This document shows, in pieces, positions 32,906 to 42,469 of a stretch of DNA of 59,974 bases. Every line of letters starts with the position of its first letter. Positions within the stretch are counted from its first letter, which is position 1. A program made the translations under genes and the position numbers. This DNA is from Alistipes sp. (GTDB lineage: Bacteria; Bacteroidota; Bacteroidia; Bacteroidales; Rikenellaceae), in assembly GCA_017503575.1 (NCBI GenBank), contig JAFVSV010000015.1:1-59974 (forward strand), given 5' to 3'. The notes below the pieces were generated by a model that was given only the letters and a program-made list of their open reading frames with translations, was not told the origin of the DNA and searched no databases.

Positions 32906-33286
32906 ATGGCTAATGTACCTGCTAATTTGAAGTACTCTAACGACCACGAGTGGTGCCGTGTAGAGGGTGATGTTGCCGTTATCGGCATTACCGATTATGC
33001 TCAGTCACAGCTTGGTGACATCGTCTTTGTTGACGTTCCTACCGTAGGTGAGAACATCGAGGCTAACGAGGTATTCGGCTCTATTGAGGCTGTTAAGACC
33101 GTATCTGACGCATTCTCTCCAGTTAGTGGTGAGGTTCTCGAGTTCAATGAGGCTGTTGAGGCTGACTCATCGCTCGTAAACCGCGATCCTTATGGTGAGG
33201 GCTGGTTGATTAAGATTAAGATGTCTAACCCTGCTGAGGTTGACGCTCTGCTTGATGCAGCAGCTTATGAGGCTCTCATCGGCTAA
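32906..33286 (+). CDS. gcvH: Glycine cleavage system H protein
   Basis: This 126-residue lipoyl carrier protein shuttles the aminomethyl group between the P, T and L proteins of glycine cleavage. The lipoylated lysine is K64 in [12 protein letters not shown], the standard site. The N-terminal [20 protein letters not shown] and the C-terminal [10 protein letters not shown] are typical, as is the length. The gene stands alone with its own promoter and a strong terminator. gcvP, gcvT and lpd are not in the window. Confidence 0.95.
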   Translation: MANVPANLKYSNDHEWCRVEGDVAVIGITDYAQSQLGDIVFVDVPTVGENIEANEVFGSIEAVKTVSDAFSPVSGEVLEFNEAVEADSSLVNRDPYGEGWLIKIKMSNPAEVDALLDAAAYEALIG

Positions 33287-33325
33287 TTTGTTGTGATAGC
33301 GGCGTATTAGCGACGCTTCAATCAA

Positions 33326-33372
33326 AATCCCGAAGGCTGTACATGAAGTACAATCCTTCGGGATTCTTTATT
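33326..33372 (+). terminator. Rho-independent terminator after gcvH
   Basis: A perfect 11-bp stem (AATCCCGAAGG at 33326-33336, CCTTCGGGATT at 33355-33365) is followed by CTTTATT. It also lies near the stop of the convergent GH5 gene. Confidence 0.85.
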
Positions 33373-33391
33373 ACGAAAATCTGACTATCAA

Positions 33392-34717
33392 CTACAAGTT
33401 GCCCAAGCGCTTGTTGGTCTTGCGGATAATCTTCATCGTCGACTTGTCCTCAACAAAGATTGAGTTCAGTCCCTGCTGCTCCTGCGCGGGGTCTCCAGTA
33501 TAGTCGTCGCCCTTGGCCCAATACTCGTGGTCCTCGACATTGGTCTGGGCATAGCCACCCCAGCTCCAGAAGTTACAGCCAGCAAAGACGCCACCCTCCC
33601 TCTTCGACTTGACGATAAGGTCGAAGACGAAGGCATAGTATACATCGCGACATGTCACAGGACTCTGCTTACGAAAATCCATATTGTCGCGTGGCATGCC
33701 AAACTCCTCGACAACAACGGGCTTCTCAATCTTCTCGCCAAGCTCCAAGTGCATGTTGATATACTCCTCGGTATTTGCACACGACTGCTCGAGGTCCTCC
33801 TGCATGTGGTCGCCACGCATCCACTTCCAGTTATAGGGCCATACATGGCAGTTGATATAGGATATCTCGTCGAGGGCATGTATCTTCTCACAAAGATCCA
33901 TATCCCACTCACAGCCGTAGTAGCCCTCCGAACCGGTAGATATCATGTGGTTGGGGTCGAGCTCGCGGATGAGCTTCGCCGAGGTCTCTATCCACTCGGC
34001 AAAGGCCTCCTTATTATCCTGCTCCTTGGAGCTGAAGGCGCGAGGCTCGTTGGATATCTGCCATGAGAAGATGGCGGGGTCGTCGATATACTTAATGCCT
34101 GTATATCTGTTTGTTCGGCTCACAATGAAGCGCACATGGTCGTAGAATATCTCCTTGGCACGCTCGTTACGCACGAACTCACCAGCAAAGGCGTTATACG
34201 AGAACCAACCATCGACACGAGGTACCAACACTGGCGTCTCATTAGCCCACGCCACATACTGCGTATAGCCGCCACTCCACTCCCAGGCGTTGTTGAAGTA
34301 CAACACGGCGGTCATGCCACGCTTGCCAAGTTCCATCATCAAGAAGTCGAGACCCTCCAACACCGAGTCGTTATAGACACCTGGCTCGGTTTGAAGGTTA
34401 GGCTCAATCTTGCCAAGCAAGCCATTCTCGCCCTCGCCACCGATAAGTATACGGAGGTTGTCGATGCCGTTAGCCTTCATAAAGTCGAGCTCCTTGCAGA
34501 GACGCTCGCGGTTGCCACCCTCACCCTCCGAGCCGAGGATAGCACCATACCAGAAGTTGGTGCCTACGAAGTAGTAGGGCTTGCCGTCGCGCATGAACTG
34601 ACCATCCTCAACGGTGATTATAGAGTTGTTCTTAGGCGATTTAGCCTCGGCAGAGGTGGGCGCTACGACGAACGCCATAAGGAGCGCGAGGCTCAATAGG
34701 GTAAAAACTCGCTTCAT
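33392..34717 (-). CDS. Exported GH5 beta-mannanase-like hydrolase (GH5_7 type)
   Basis: This 441-residue protein has a signal peptide ending ...TSAEA before KSPKN. It is a GH5 (alpha/beta)8 hydrolase with the acid/base Glu in SWQISNEPRAF (E224) and the nucleophile in VVVEEFGMP (E338). YINCHVWPYNW and FWSWGG supply conserved substrate-binding aromatics. The pattern NFWYGAILG near the N-terminus fits the mannanase subfamily GH5_7 better than cellulases, although subfamily assignment needs a tree. The substrate would be beta-1,4-mannan or galactomannan. It is the last gene of the pdxJ-cca-metallophosphoesterase run, 37 bp after its neighbour. Confidence 0.88.
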   Translation of the reverse strand: MKRVFTLLSLALLMAFVVAPTSAEAKSPKNNSIITVEDGQFMRDGKPYYFVGTNFWYGAILGSEGEGGNRERLCKELDFMKANGIDNLRILIGGEGENGLLGKIEPNLQTEPGVYNDSVLEGLDFLMMELGKRGMTAVLYFNNAWEWSGGYTQYVAWANETPVLVPRVDGWFSYNAFAGEFVRNERAKEIFYDHVRFIVSRTNRYTGIKYIDDPAIFSWQISNEPRAFSSKEQDNKEAFAEWIETSAKLIRELDPNHMISTGSEGYYGCEWDMDLCEKIHALDEISYINCHVWPYNWKWMRGDHMQEDLEQSCANTEEYINMHLELGEKIEKPVVVEEFGMPRDNMDFRKQSPVTCRDVYYAFVFDLIVKSKREGGVFAGCNFWSWGGYAQTNVEDHEYWAKGDDYTGDPAQEQQGLNSIFVEDKSTMKIIRKTNKRLGNL

Positions 34718-34754
34718 TTACTTTTTTTGGTTTTTGTTTTCGGTTATACTTACT

Positions 34755-35840
34755 TTATTTAATGTCAATTACTACAAGTTCGCTATTCGAGCCTATGCGG
34801 AAGGGAGGCCCCCACAACGATAGTCCCGACGAGACGTAGGCATGCGTATGGCTCCACTTACGATAGCCGTGACTCTGGTCATACATTATGTCGGTAGCCC
34901 AATTAAGAGGCCACACCTGACCGCGGTGCGTATGTCCCGAGAGATGTATGTCGACTCGCAGCCTGTCGCTCGTGGCTATGTCGTAGGGCTGGTGGTCAAG
35001 CACCACTGTGGGTAGCTTACTATTGGCATTCATCAGTAGCGAGTCCAACGGCTTACGGCGCTTATTAAACCTATCGTCACGCCCAACGAGCTGTATGCCC
35101 GAGCGAAGTGTCACCACGCTATCTCGTAGCACAACAATAGGGCTCTGGGCTATATGCTCCACACAGTGCGTTATGCCACTTATATACTCGTGGTTGCCCG
35201 GTACCATGTATATACCCTCGGGGGCGTTGATACGCCTCATCTCCTCGAGCATATCTCCCTCAATGACAGGCGCTATGCTATTATCTATAAGGTCGCCGAC
35301 GATGACTACGACATCGGGGTTTTGGCTATTTATCATATCGACATATCGTGCGAGGTCCTCGCGGTCGGTACCATAGCCGAGGTGCACATCGCTGATGGCA
35401 ACCATGCGGCATGTTCCACCCTCTATTGGCTTATCAATGTCTATTGTCAGATGCTCAGTACGCGGCATGCGATAGTTTATATAGCCATATATCATCAGTG
35501 CAGAGGTTATCGCCAAGGCGTACCACACGCCATGTTGCAGCGAGGGGATAAAGTGGTGCAAGATGTCGAAGAGTGCCAACGACAGCACCATATACAACAT
35601 AAAGACCAACCACACCGAGCCCACGGCGAAGAGCGCATGTGACAGCCAAGAGGGGAGAGCACCATCGCGCAGGCCTATGGCGATAAAGAGCGATAGCGAG
35701 GCTATCCAGAAGAGCAGCGTGAAGGTGATGCGCAGCGATAGCGGCATCCAGGCAAGCTCCTGCAAAAGCCTCCAATATAGATAACCATTGCTACCCAAGT
35801 ATACCAACAACATAGCTAACCACGCCCACATCATAATCAC
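34755..35840 (-). CDS. Membrane-anchored metallophosphoesterase
   Basis: This 361-residue protein has four hydrophobic helices in the first 120 residues, followed by a calcineurin-like phosphoesterase domain. Metal ligands appear in order as ISDVHLGYG, VIVGDLIDN, VPGNHEYISG, VVLDHQPYD and LSGHTHRGQVWPLN. The arrangement resembles YkuE/YaeI-type phosphodiesterases implicated in lipid or envelope metabolism, but the substrate is unknown. The catalytic domain could face either side of the membrane. It starts 53 bp after cca on the same strand. Confidence 0.88.
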   Translation of the reverse strand: MIMMWAWLAMLLVYLGSNGYLYWRLLQELAWMPLSLRITFTLLFWIASLSLFIAIGLRDGALPSWLSHALFAVGSVWLVFMLYMVLSLALFDILHHFIPSLQHGVWYALAITSALMIYGYINYRMPRTEHLTIDIDKPIEGGTCRMVAISDVHLGYGTDREDLARYVDMINSQNPDVVVIVGDLIDNSIAPVIEGDMLEEMRRINAPEGIYMVPGNHEYISGITHCVEHIAQSPIVVLRDSVVTLRSGIQLVGRDDRFNKRRKPLDSLLMNANSKLPTVVLDHQPYDIATSDRLRVDIHLSGHTHRGQVWPLNWATDIMYDQSHGYRKWSHTHAYVSSGLSLWGPPFRIGSNSELVVIDIK

Positions 35841-35893
35841 TAACCCTTTATCTCGTTAACTTCACAAATTACAGACTACACAACACCATCCCA

Positions 35894-37303
35894 CTACGCC
35901 TCGACCTTTGCCGTAAGTCCACGCTTGGCGGCCTCCGCCTCCATAAGACGGTAGGCGGCATCGTAGTCGTTTGGGATGACGCCATCAAGGATAGCATCCT
36001 TGATGACCTCCTTAATCTCGCCAATAATGGCGCATGGTGGCAGACCGTATATCTTCATTATCATATCGCCCGTGATGGGTGGCTGGAAGTTGCGTATGCG
36101 GTCTCGCTCCTCGAGGTCGTGCAACTTGCTTCTAACGAGCTGATAGTTTCGCAGATATCGCTGTACCTTGCTATCAATACCCGAGGTGATATCAGCTTCA
36201 CAGAGCATCATCAGCTTCTCGATATCGTCGCCCGCTTCGAAGAGCAGACGGCGCACTGCCGAGTCGGTCACGAGGTCCTCCGAGAGGACTATGGGGCGCA
36301 TGTGTAAGAATACCATCTTCTGCACAAAGCGCATAGGCTCGCTCAATGGTAACTTAAGGCGTCGGAATATCTGTGGCACCATCTTCGAGCCCACGGCCTC
36401 ATGTTGGTGGAATGTCCACCCTTGGCGTGCATCGTAGGCCTTTGTCGAGGGCTTACCTATGTCGTGGAGCAGTGCCGCCCAGCGAAGCCACAGGTCGTCG
36501 CTCTTCTTTGCCAAGTTATCTAACACCTTGAGCGTATGCTCTAAGTTATCCTTATGGGCATGCTTGCCGCGACGTTCGACACCCGACATCGCCTCAAGCT
36601 CGGGAAGTACATACTTCAACAACCCCGAGTGGTGCATAAGCATGATGCCTATGGAGGGCACAGGCGATGCCATAATTTTATTTAGCTCGGTGGTGATGCG
36701 CTCGCGCGATACTATCTTAATTCGCTCCGCCTGGCGCACAATGCCATCGAACGTATCGTCGTCTATGTCGAAGCCCAACTGCGATGCAAACCTCACGGCA
36801 CGCATCATGCGCAACGGGTCGTCCGAGAAGGTCTTGTCTGGCTCACAGGGGGTGCGTATAATGCAATCCTCGAGGTCGTCCAAGCCGTCGAATGGGTCGA
36901 CAAGCTCACCAAAACGCGCCTCATTGACACACCACGCCATGGCGTTGATTGTAAAGTCGCGGCGGCGCTGGTCATCCTCCAACGTGCCACTCTCCACAAT
37001 GGGGTTGCGCGAGTTGTGCACATAGCTCTCCTTACGAGCACCCACGAACTCAACCTCGGTATCTCCCCAGCGGAGCATCGCCGTGCCATAGGTCTTAAAT
37101 ATCGAGACCTTAACGTTCAGCTCTCGACCCAACGCCTCGGCAACCTCGATGCCACTGCCCACAACCACGATGTCGATATCCGACGAGGGGCGACGCAGGT
37201 AGTAGTCGCGCACGAAGCCACCGACAGCATAGGCCTCGACGCCCAAGCGGTCAACAACGCGTGTTATATGTTTGAATACAGGGTGCTTAAGCGGTGCAAT
37301 CAT
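35894..37303 (-). CDS. cca: CCA tRNA nucleotidyltransferase with HD domain
   Basis: This 469-residue enzyme adds or repairs the 3' CCA of tRNAs. The nucleotidyltransferase motif is VGGFVRDYYLRRPSSDIDIV with catalytic Asp pair D42/D44. The RRD-type segment RRRDFTINAMAW and the R-x-x-R-A-x-R-F-A motif follow (MMRAVRFASQLGFD). A C-terminal HD phosphohydrolase domain carries HDIGKPST. The window's tRNA-Leu does not encode CCA, so this activity is needed. Its start shares one base with the stop of pdxJ (TAATG), indicating translational coupling. Confidence 0.93.
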   Translation of the reverse strand: MIAPLKHPVFKHITRVVDRLGVEAYAVGGFVRDYYLRRPSSDIDIVVVGSGIEVAEALGRELNVKVSIFKTYGTAMLRWGDTEVEFVGARKESYVHNSRNPIVESGTLEDDQRRRDFTINAMAWCVNEARFGELVDPFDGLDDLEDCIIRTPCEPDKTFSDDPLRMMRAVRFASQLGFDIDDDTFDGIVRQAERIKIVSRERITTELNKIMASPVPSIGIMLMHHSGLLKYVLPELEAMSGVERRGKHAHKDNLEHTLKVLDNLAKKSDDLWLRWAALLHDIGKPSTKAYDARQGWTFHQHEAVGSKMVPQIFRRLKLPLSEPMRFVQKMVFLHMRPIVLSEDLVTDSAVRRLLFEAGDDIEKLMMLCEADITSGIDSKVQRYLRNYQLVRSKLHDLEERDRIRNFQPPITGDMIMKIYGLPPCAIIGEIKEVIKDAILDGVIPNDYDAAYRLMEAEAAKRGLTAKVEA

Positions 37304-38037
37304 TATTTCTCACAATTATTAGCGCGACGTATGCAGCGCTGATATATCTCCACGGTGTTCTCCAAACCCCAGTAGAGGGCATCACTGATAAGAGCGTGAC
37401 CAATAGAGACCTCATCGACCCATGGTATGCGCTCGATGAAGTATTGCAAATTCTCGGTATTGAGGTCGTGGCCAGCATTTAGGCCAAGACCCACACGACG
37501 CGCCTCCTCGGCAGCAGCAACGTATGGGGCAATTGCCGCCTCACGGTCCTTGGCATAGCCTGCGGCATAGGCCTCGGTATATAGCTCTACGCGGTCGGCA
37601 CCACACTCCTTGGCTGCTGTGACCATCTCGACAACGGGGTCAACAAAGATAGATACGCGAATGCCAGCCTTATGGAAACGCTCGGCCATTGAGCGCAGAT
37701 AGTCGCGATGCTTGATGGTATCCCAACCTGCCGATGAGGTTATGGCATCCTCGGCATCGGGGACAAGGGTCACCTGCGCTGGGCGCACCTCCTCAACAAG
37801 CTCACAGAAGCTCTCGATGGGGTTACCCTCGACATTGAGCTCGGTGGTGATATTCGCCTTGAGCTCCCTAACATCGGAGTAGCGAATATGGCGAGCATCG
37901 GGGCGTGGATGTACGGTGATACCATCGGCACCAAACTGCTCGATATCGAGAGCTGCCTTGAGGAGATTAGGCATATTTCCGCCTCGCGAGTTGCGAACAA
38001 CGGCAATCTTATTTACGTTTACGCTTAATTTTGTCAT
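37303..38037 (-). CDS. pdxJ: Pyridoxine 5'-phosphate synthase
   Basis: This 244-residue TIM-barrel enzyme condenses 1-deoxyxylulose 5-phosphate with 3-amino-2-oxopropyl phosphate in DXP-dependent vitamin B6 synthesis. Typical motifs are [47 protein letters not shown], and [14 protein letters not shown] with the phosphate-binding glycine at the end. The length is normal. It is the first gene of its operon, with a minus-strand -7 box about 25 bp upstream, divergent from nadK. Confidence 0.95.
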   Translation of the reverse strand: MTKLSVNVNKIAVVRNSRGGNMPNLLKAALDIEQFGADGITVHPRPDARHIRYSDVRELKANITTELNVEGNPIESFCELVEEVRPAQVTLVPDAEDAITSSAGWDTIKHRDYLRSMAERFHKAGIRVSIFVDPVVEMVTAAKECGADRVELYTEAYAAGYAKDREAAIAPYVAAAEEARRVGLGLNAGHDLNTENLQYFIERIPWVDEVSIGHALISDALYWGLENTVEIYQRCIRRANNCEK

Positions 38038-38045
38038 AATTTTCT

Positions 38046-38053
38046 TATCTTTG
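38046..38053 (+). promoter_or_regulatory. -7 promoter element for nadK
   Basis: TATCTTTG lies 38 bp upstream of the nadK start, seven bases from the divergent pdxJ -7 box, so the two promoters must overlap. Confidence 0.6.
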
Positions 38054-38059
38054 CAGTAG

Positions 38060-38067
38060 CAAAGTTA
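38060..38067 (-). promoter_or_regulatory. -7 promoter element for pdxJ-cca operon
   Basis: The minus strand reads TAACTTTG, 23 bp upstream of the pdxJ start. An ATTG lies near the ideal -33 position (38092-38089). It overlaps the region used by the nadK promoter. Confidence 0.55.
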
Positions 38068-38090
38068 CGATAATTTTTCATTTTGTTGCA

Positions 38091-38960
38091 ATGAACATTA
38101 TACTTTTTTCGCGCAAGCAGGTTAACCATCGCCCCGAACAGCTATCGACAATGCTCGACACGATAGCTCGTTTAGGCACAGATTACACTATAAATGAGGA
38201 CTTTGCATCAGATATAGATGCGCTCCTCGGCATAGCAATAGATGGCTCACATCGCTTCAGTGGCGAGATAGTCCCAACGGGTGATGATGTTGTTATCACA
38301 TACGGTGGTGACGGCACACTGCTCGAGGCAGTTGGCCTTCTACCAAATTTCTCCATTCCCGTTGTTGGCATCAACTGTGGAAGATTGGGCTATTTGACTG
38401 TCGACGATGGCGATGGTATAGAGGCTCTTTTGGAGCGTATTGTACGTCGCGAAGTACCCACCGAGCAGCGCGGAATGTTAAGCATCGAGGGCGTCGCATC
38501 GGACAATGGCAGATGTCTGGCACTCAACGAGGTAGCCATACATCGTCACGGCGCAACGATGATATCAATCGAGGCACTTATCAACAACGACCCTGTGGCC
38601 ACCTACCATGGCGATGGTCTTGTTGTCTCAACACCCACAGGCTCAACGGCATACTCGCTCAGCGCAGGAGGTCCCATCGTCGACCCGACGTGCCGCTGTT
38701 TTGTGCTCTCACCATTGGCGCCACACAACCTTACTATGCGACCTATTGTTGTTCCCGACAGCAACACTATCACACTACGTCTACATGCCCGCGGCGGCGA
38801 GGCCTTTCTCTCGGCAGATAACCGCACATATACCCTCGCTGACGGCGCAACAATACGACTGCGATTGGCAGATGAACGCCTTATTTTAGCTACGCCACAT
38901 AATAATACGTTCTACGACACGTTAAGAAAAAAGATGATGTGGGGCGTCGATAATCGCTAA
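38091..38960 (+). CDS. nadK: NAD kinase
   Basis: This 289-residue enzyme phosphorylates NAD to NADP. The diagnostic GGDGT motif is in VVITYGGDGTLLEA. The NE/D motif LNEVAIHRHG and the glycine-rich THGDGLVVSTPTGSTAYSLS-like segment (here YHGDGLVVSTPTGSTAYSL) are intact. The start ATG at 38091 follows the divergent promoter region. The length is normal. The following gene, uppS, has its own promoter. Confidence 0.93.
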   Translation: MNIILFSRKQVNHRPEQLSTMLDTIARLGTDYTINEDFASDIDALLGIAIDGSHRFSGEIVPTGDDVVITYGGDGTLLEAVGLLPNFSIPVVGINCGRLGYLTVDDGDGIEALLERIVRREVPTEQRGMLSIEGVASDNGRCLALNEVAIHRHGATMISIEALINNDPVATYHGDGLVVSTPTGSTAYSLSAGGPIVDPTCRCFVLSPLAPHNLTMRPIVVPDSNTITLRLHARGGEAFLSADNRTYTLADGATIRLRLADERLILATPHNNTFYDTLRKKMMWGVDNR

Positions 38961-39088
38961 AAATAGCGATAAATATGCCATTTTGGGCTCGCATCTAAAA
39001 GTTTGAATATCAACCAATAACGTGCGTATGACGCGCACACATGAGCAAAATTCCACGTTCGATATTGTGAATTGTGGATTTTATTGCT

Positions 39089-39096
39089 TACATTTG
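39089..39096 (+). promoter_or_regulatory. -7 promoter element for uppS, very close to its start
   Basis: TACATTTG ends 9 bp before the ATG at 39106, with a TTG at the -33 position (39065-39067). Transcription would start only a few bases before the codon, implying a very short leader. This also excludes the upstream in-frame ATG at 39022. Confidence 0.6.
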
Positions 39097-39105
39097 CAAG
39101 TTATT

Positions 39106-39828
39106 ATGAGTGAAAAAAGAGCCATACCCGAACATGTCGCCATCATCATGGATGGCAACGGCCGCTGGGCAAAGCAGCACGGCAAGGAGCGCTACGAAGG
39201 TCACATCGCAGGTGTCGAGTCGGTGCGTGCCGTAGTGCGTGCCGCAGCGCGCAACGGTGTGAAGTGGCTCACGCTATATGTCTTCTCAACCGAGAATTGG
39301 GGACGCCCCGCAGCCGAGGTTGAGGCCATCATGGAGCTCTTCTGCAAGAGCGTCATAGGCGAGTGCGACGACCTAAAGCAGCAGGGGGTGAGCGTCCGCA
39401 TCATCGGCGAGCGCACACACTTCTCGCAGCGTGTTCTCGAGATGATAGACCATATCGAGAGCTACACCAAGGGTGGCGAGCGCCTTACATTAGTCTTGGC
39501 ATTCAACTACTCGTCGCGACGCGAGATAGCGTTGGCCATGCAGCATATAGCCACGAAGGTGGAGCGTGGCGAACTTAAGGCGGAGGATATCGACGACAGC
39601 GTTATCGCCGACAACCTTATGACGCGAGGCATGCCCGACCCCGACATGATAATACGCACCAGCGGAGAGTGCCGCCTAAGCAACTTCCTACTTTGGCAGG
39701 CATCCTACGCCGAGTTCTACTTCCCCGAGGTGTTGTGGCCCGACTTTACGGAGACGGAGTTCGACAAGGCACTCAAGGTATATGCAGGTCGTGACCGTCG
39801 TTACGGTCTTGTGACAGATGAAAACTAA
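39106..39828 (+). CDS. uppS: Isoprenyl transferase (undecaprenyl diphosphate synthase)
   Basis: From ATG 39106 this is a 240-residue cis-prenyltransferase that makes the C55 lipid carrier for peptidoglycan and glycan assembly. The substrate-binding segment HVAIIMDGNGRWAKQHGKER (Asp16) is canonical. STENWGRP, ALNYSSR-like FNYSSRREI, and the C-terminal DMIIRTSGECRLSNFLLWQ with EFYFPEVLWPDF are intact. The longer frame from 39022 adds 28 residues that match nothing and start ahead of the -7 box, so the shorter form is chosen. bamA follows after 6 bp. Confidence 0.93.
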   Translation: MSEKRAIPEHVAIIMDGNGRWAKQHGKERYEGHIAGVESVRAVVRAAARNGVKWLTLYVFSTENWGRPAAEVEAIMELFCKSVIGECDDLKQQGVSVRIIGERTHFSQRVLEMIDHIESYTKGGERLTLVLAFNYSSRREIALAMQHIATKVERGELKAEDIDDSVIADNLMTRGMPDPDMIIRTSGECRLSNFLLWQASYAEFYFPEVLWPDFTETEFDKALKVYAGRDRRYGLVTDEN

Positions 39829-39834
39829 GCTACG

Positions 39835-42393
39835 ATGAGAGAGATTAAGATACTATTTATCACCCTTGTGGCGGTATTTGCCAGCGTGGCAACGGCAGAG
39901 GCACAGGAGCCCTCGCGCCAGTACACCATCGGTGATGATACAAATAACCAGATTAGCGACACCTTAGACTTCGACCTCAACGCACCGGTGATGACCGATG
40001 GCGATGGCACGTTGTACTACATCCGCAAGATTAATCTTCACGGTGTCAAGTATCTAAATCACGACATCCTCAAGCAGTCGGCAGGCCTTATCGAGGGCGA
40101 CTCAATATATCTGCCCAGCACATTTATCTCGAACGCCATGCACCGTCTGTGGGCACCACGCTACTTCTCCGACATACAGATTGGCGCAACCATCGAGGGT
40201 GACTCACTCGACTTGGAGGTATTCCTCAAGGAGCGTCCCCGCATTCTCACATGGAGGTTTGAGGGTGTGTCGAAGAGTAAGGCCGAAGATTTGCGCGACG
40301 AGGTGCTTAAGCTACGTCGTAACACCGAGCTCTCGGACTACGTTATCGACAAGAACGTAAAGCTTATCAAGGAGCACTACGCATCAAAGGGCTTCAGAAC
40401 GTGTGAGGTCGACGTGCGCCTTACGAACGATACCATCTACGAGCAGTGTGTGAATGTGACATTCGCCATTGACCGTGGCCCCAAGGTGCGCGTTGGCGAG
40501 ATTAACTTCAGCGGCAACGAAGCGTTTGACGACAAGCGTCTACGCCGCACATTCAAGAAGACACACCAGAAGAGCATCCTCTTCTTCCAGAACAGAAAGC
40601 TCAACGAGGAGGATTATGAGGCAGATAAGGAGCTTCTGCTCGACTTCTACAACTCGCGAGGCTACCGTAACGCCACCATCGTTCGCGACTCGGTATGTGT
40701 GATTGACGATGCTACGCTCGGCATCCACATCGAGGTTGACGAGGGCAATCAGTTCTATATTCGCAACATCAACTGGGTGGGTAACTCGGTATATAACACC
40801 GAGTACCTCAACAACCTGCTCGGCATACACTCTGGCGACATCTACGACAAGAAGTCGATGCACAAGCGTCTGGGCATCGGCAAGGAGATGAACCCCGAGG
40901 AGATGTCAATATCGTCGCTCTACCAGAATAACGGCTACCTCATGTCGCAGATTGAGCCTGCCGAAATTGTCGTAGGCCCCGACTCACTCGACTTGGAGAT
41001 TCGCGTATTCGAGGGTAAGCCATTTACCATCAACAACGTGGGCATCTCTGGTAATATGCGTGTCGACGACGAGGTTATCCGCCGTGAGCTATATGTTCGT
41101 CCTGGCGAGCTCTATAACCGCGCCCTCCTGATGCAGACCATGCGTACGCTGATGGGCATGGGACACTTCGACGAGCAGGCCATAATGCCCGATATACAGC
41201 CCGTCACCGACGAGCTTGTGGATGTCAACTGGCCACTTCAGGAGAAGGCGTCCGACCAGTTTAATATCGCTGGTGGTTGGGGTTCTGGCACCTTTGTGGG
41301 CTCTATCGGCGTTACGCTCAACAACCTCTCGATACGCAACTTCTTCAAGAAGGGCGCATGGCGACCCTATCCTTCGGGACAGAACCAGCGTCTTCAGATA
41401 TCGGGACAGACAAACGGTACATACTACAAGGCGTTGTCGTTGAGCTTCACCGACCCATGGCTTGGAGGTCGCCGTCCTAACTCGTTCTCCGTATCGGGAT
41501 ATATCTCGGAGCAGAATAACGCCTACTATGTATGGCAGAATGCCACTATGCACTACCGCTCCATGGGTCTTGCCGTGGGCTTTGGTAAGCGTCTTCAGTG
41601 GCCCGACCCATACTTCACCTTCTATGGTGAGTTAGGCTACCAGCGCTATGGTCTTAAGGGCTGGAACTCGTTTATCATCAGCGATGGTGTTTCTAACACC
41701 CTATCTCTCAAGCTCGTGTTGCAGCGCTCATCTGTCGATGCACCATTCTTCTCGCGCTCGGGCTCGGAGTTTACATTATCGGTGCAGGCGACACCTCCAT
41801 TCTCGTTGTGGGATGGCAAGGACTACGCCTCAACGGAGCTTAGCGACCAGGATCGCTACCGCTGGATTGAGTACCACAAGTGGTTGCTTAAGGGTCGTTG
41901 GTACTTCCCACTCACGCGCAACCAAAACCTTGTGCTTATGCTTGGCGCTGAGATGGGTTACTTGGGTCACTACAACAAGAATAAGATATCGCCCTTCGAG
42001 CGTTTCGAGATTGGTGGTGACGGTATGACGGGCTACAACATCTATGGTGTCGACATCATCTCGATGCGTGGTTATGAGGATGGAGCCCTCGACCCATCGA
42101 ACTACTACTCTGTGGCATATAACAAATACACCGTGGAGTTGCGCTACCCCGTTATCCTAAAGCCTAACTCGTCGATATATGTTCTCGGCTTCTTGGAGGG
42201 TGGTAACGGCTTTAACTCGTGGAAGGAGTTCTCTCCATTTAAGATTAAGCGCTCGGCAGGTTTCGGCGTGCGCCTCTACCTCCCTGTTGTCGGCATGTTG
42301 GGTATCGACTGGGGTTATGGTTTCGACCCCGCCTTTGGCCAGTCCAAGCCAAGTGGCTCGCAGTTCCACTTTGTCATGGGTCAGCAGTTCTAA
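39835..42393 (+). CDS. bamA: Outer membrane protein assembly factor BamA
   Basis: This 852-residue Omp85 protein inserts beta-barrel proteins into the outer membrane. A signal peptide ends ...TAEA before QEPSRQ. POTRA repeats follow up to about residue 470 (for example IRKINLHGVKYLNHDILKQS, VGEINFSGNEAFDDKRLRRT, IRNINWVGNSVYNTEYLNN and INNVGISGNMRVDDEVIRRE). The barrel ends with FHFVMGQQF, the terminal aromatic signature. The gene follows uppS by 6 bp and precedes two ompH/skp genes, a common envelope-biogenesis arrangement. Confidence 0.95.
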   Translation: MREIKILFITLVAVFASVATAEAQEPSRQYTIGDDTNNQISDTLDFDLNAPVMTDGDGTLYYIRKINLHGVKYLNHDILKQSAGLIEGDSIYLPSTFISNAMHRLWAPRYFSDIQIGATIEGDSLDLEVFLKERPRILTWRFEGVSKSKAEDLRDEVLKLRRNTELSDYVIDKNVKLIKEHYASKGFRTCEVDVRLTNDTIYEQCVNVTFAIDRGPKVRVGEINFSGNEAFDDKRLRRTFKKTHQKSILFFQNRKLNEEDYEADKELLLDFYNSRGYRNATIVRDSVCVIDDATLGIHIEVDEGNQFYIRNINWVGNSVYNTEYLNNLLGIHSGDIYDKKSMHKRLGIGKEMNPEEMSISSLYQNNGYLMSQIEPAEIVVGPDSLDLEIRVFEGKPFTINNVGISGNMRVDDEVIRRELYVRPGELYNRALLMQTMRTLMGMGHFDEQAIMPDIQPVTDELVDVNWPLQEKASDQFNIAGGWGSGTFVGSIGVTLNNLSIRNFFKKGAWRPYPSGQNQRLQISGQTNGTYYKALSLSFTDPWLGGRRPNSFSVSGYISEQNNAYYVWQNATMHYRSMGLAVGFGKRLQWPDPYFTFYGELGYQRYGLKGWNSFIISDGVSNTLSLKLVLQRSSVDAPFFSRSGSEFTLSVQATPPFSLWDGKDYASTELSDQDRYRWIEYHKWLLKGRWYFPLTRNQNLVLMLGAEMGYLGHYNKNKISPFERFEIGGDGMTGYNIYGVDIISMRGYEDGALDPSNYYSVAYNKYTVELRYPVILKPNSSIYVLGFLEGGNGFNSWKEFSPFKIKRSAGFGVRLYLPVVGMLGIDWGYGFDPAFGQSKPSGSQFHFVMGQQF

Positions 42394-42469
42394 TAGTTTA
42401 GAGTGTTACGATGGCAATAAATTTGAGATGTTAAACGCTATATAAACAGAACCTTAAATTTTAAGCACT

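Noticed and set aside
39022..39105. Upstream ATG for uppS
   Set aside because: The -7 box at 39089-39096 lies inside this extension, and the family N-terminus begins just after ATG 39106.
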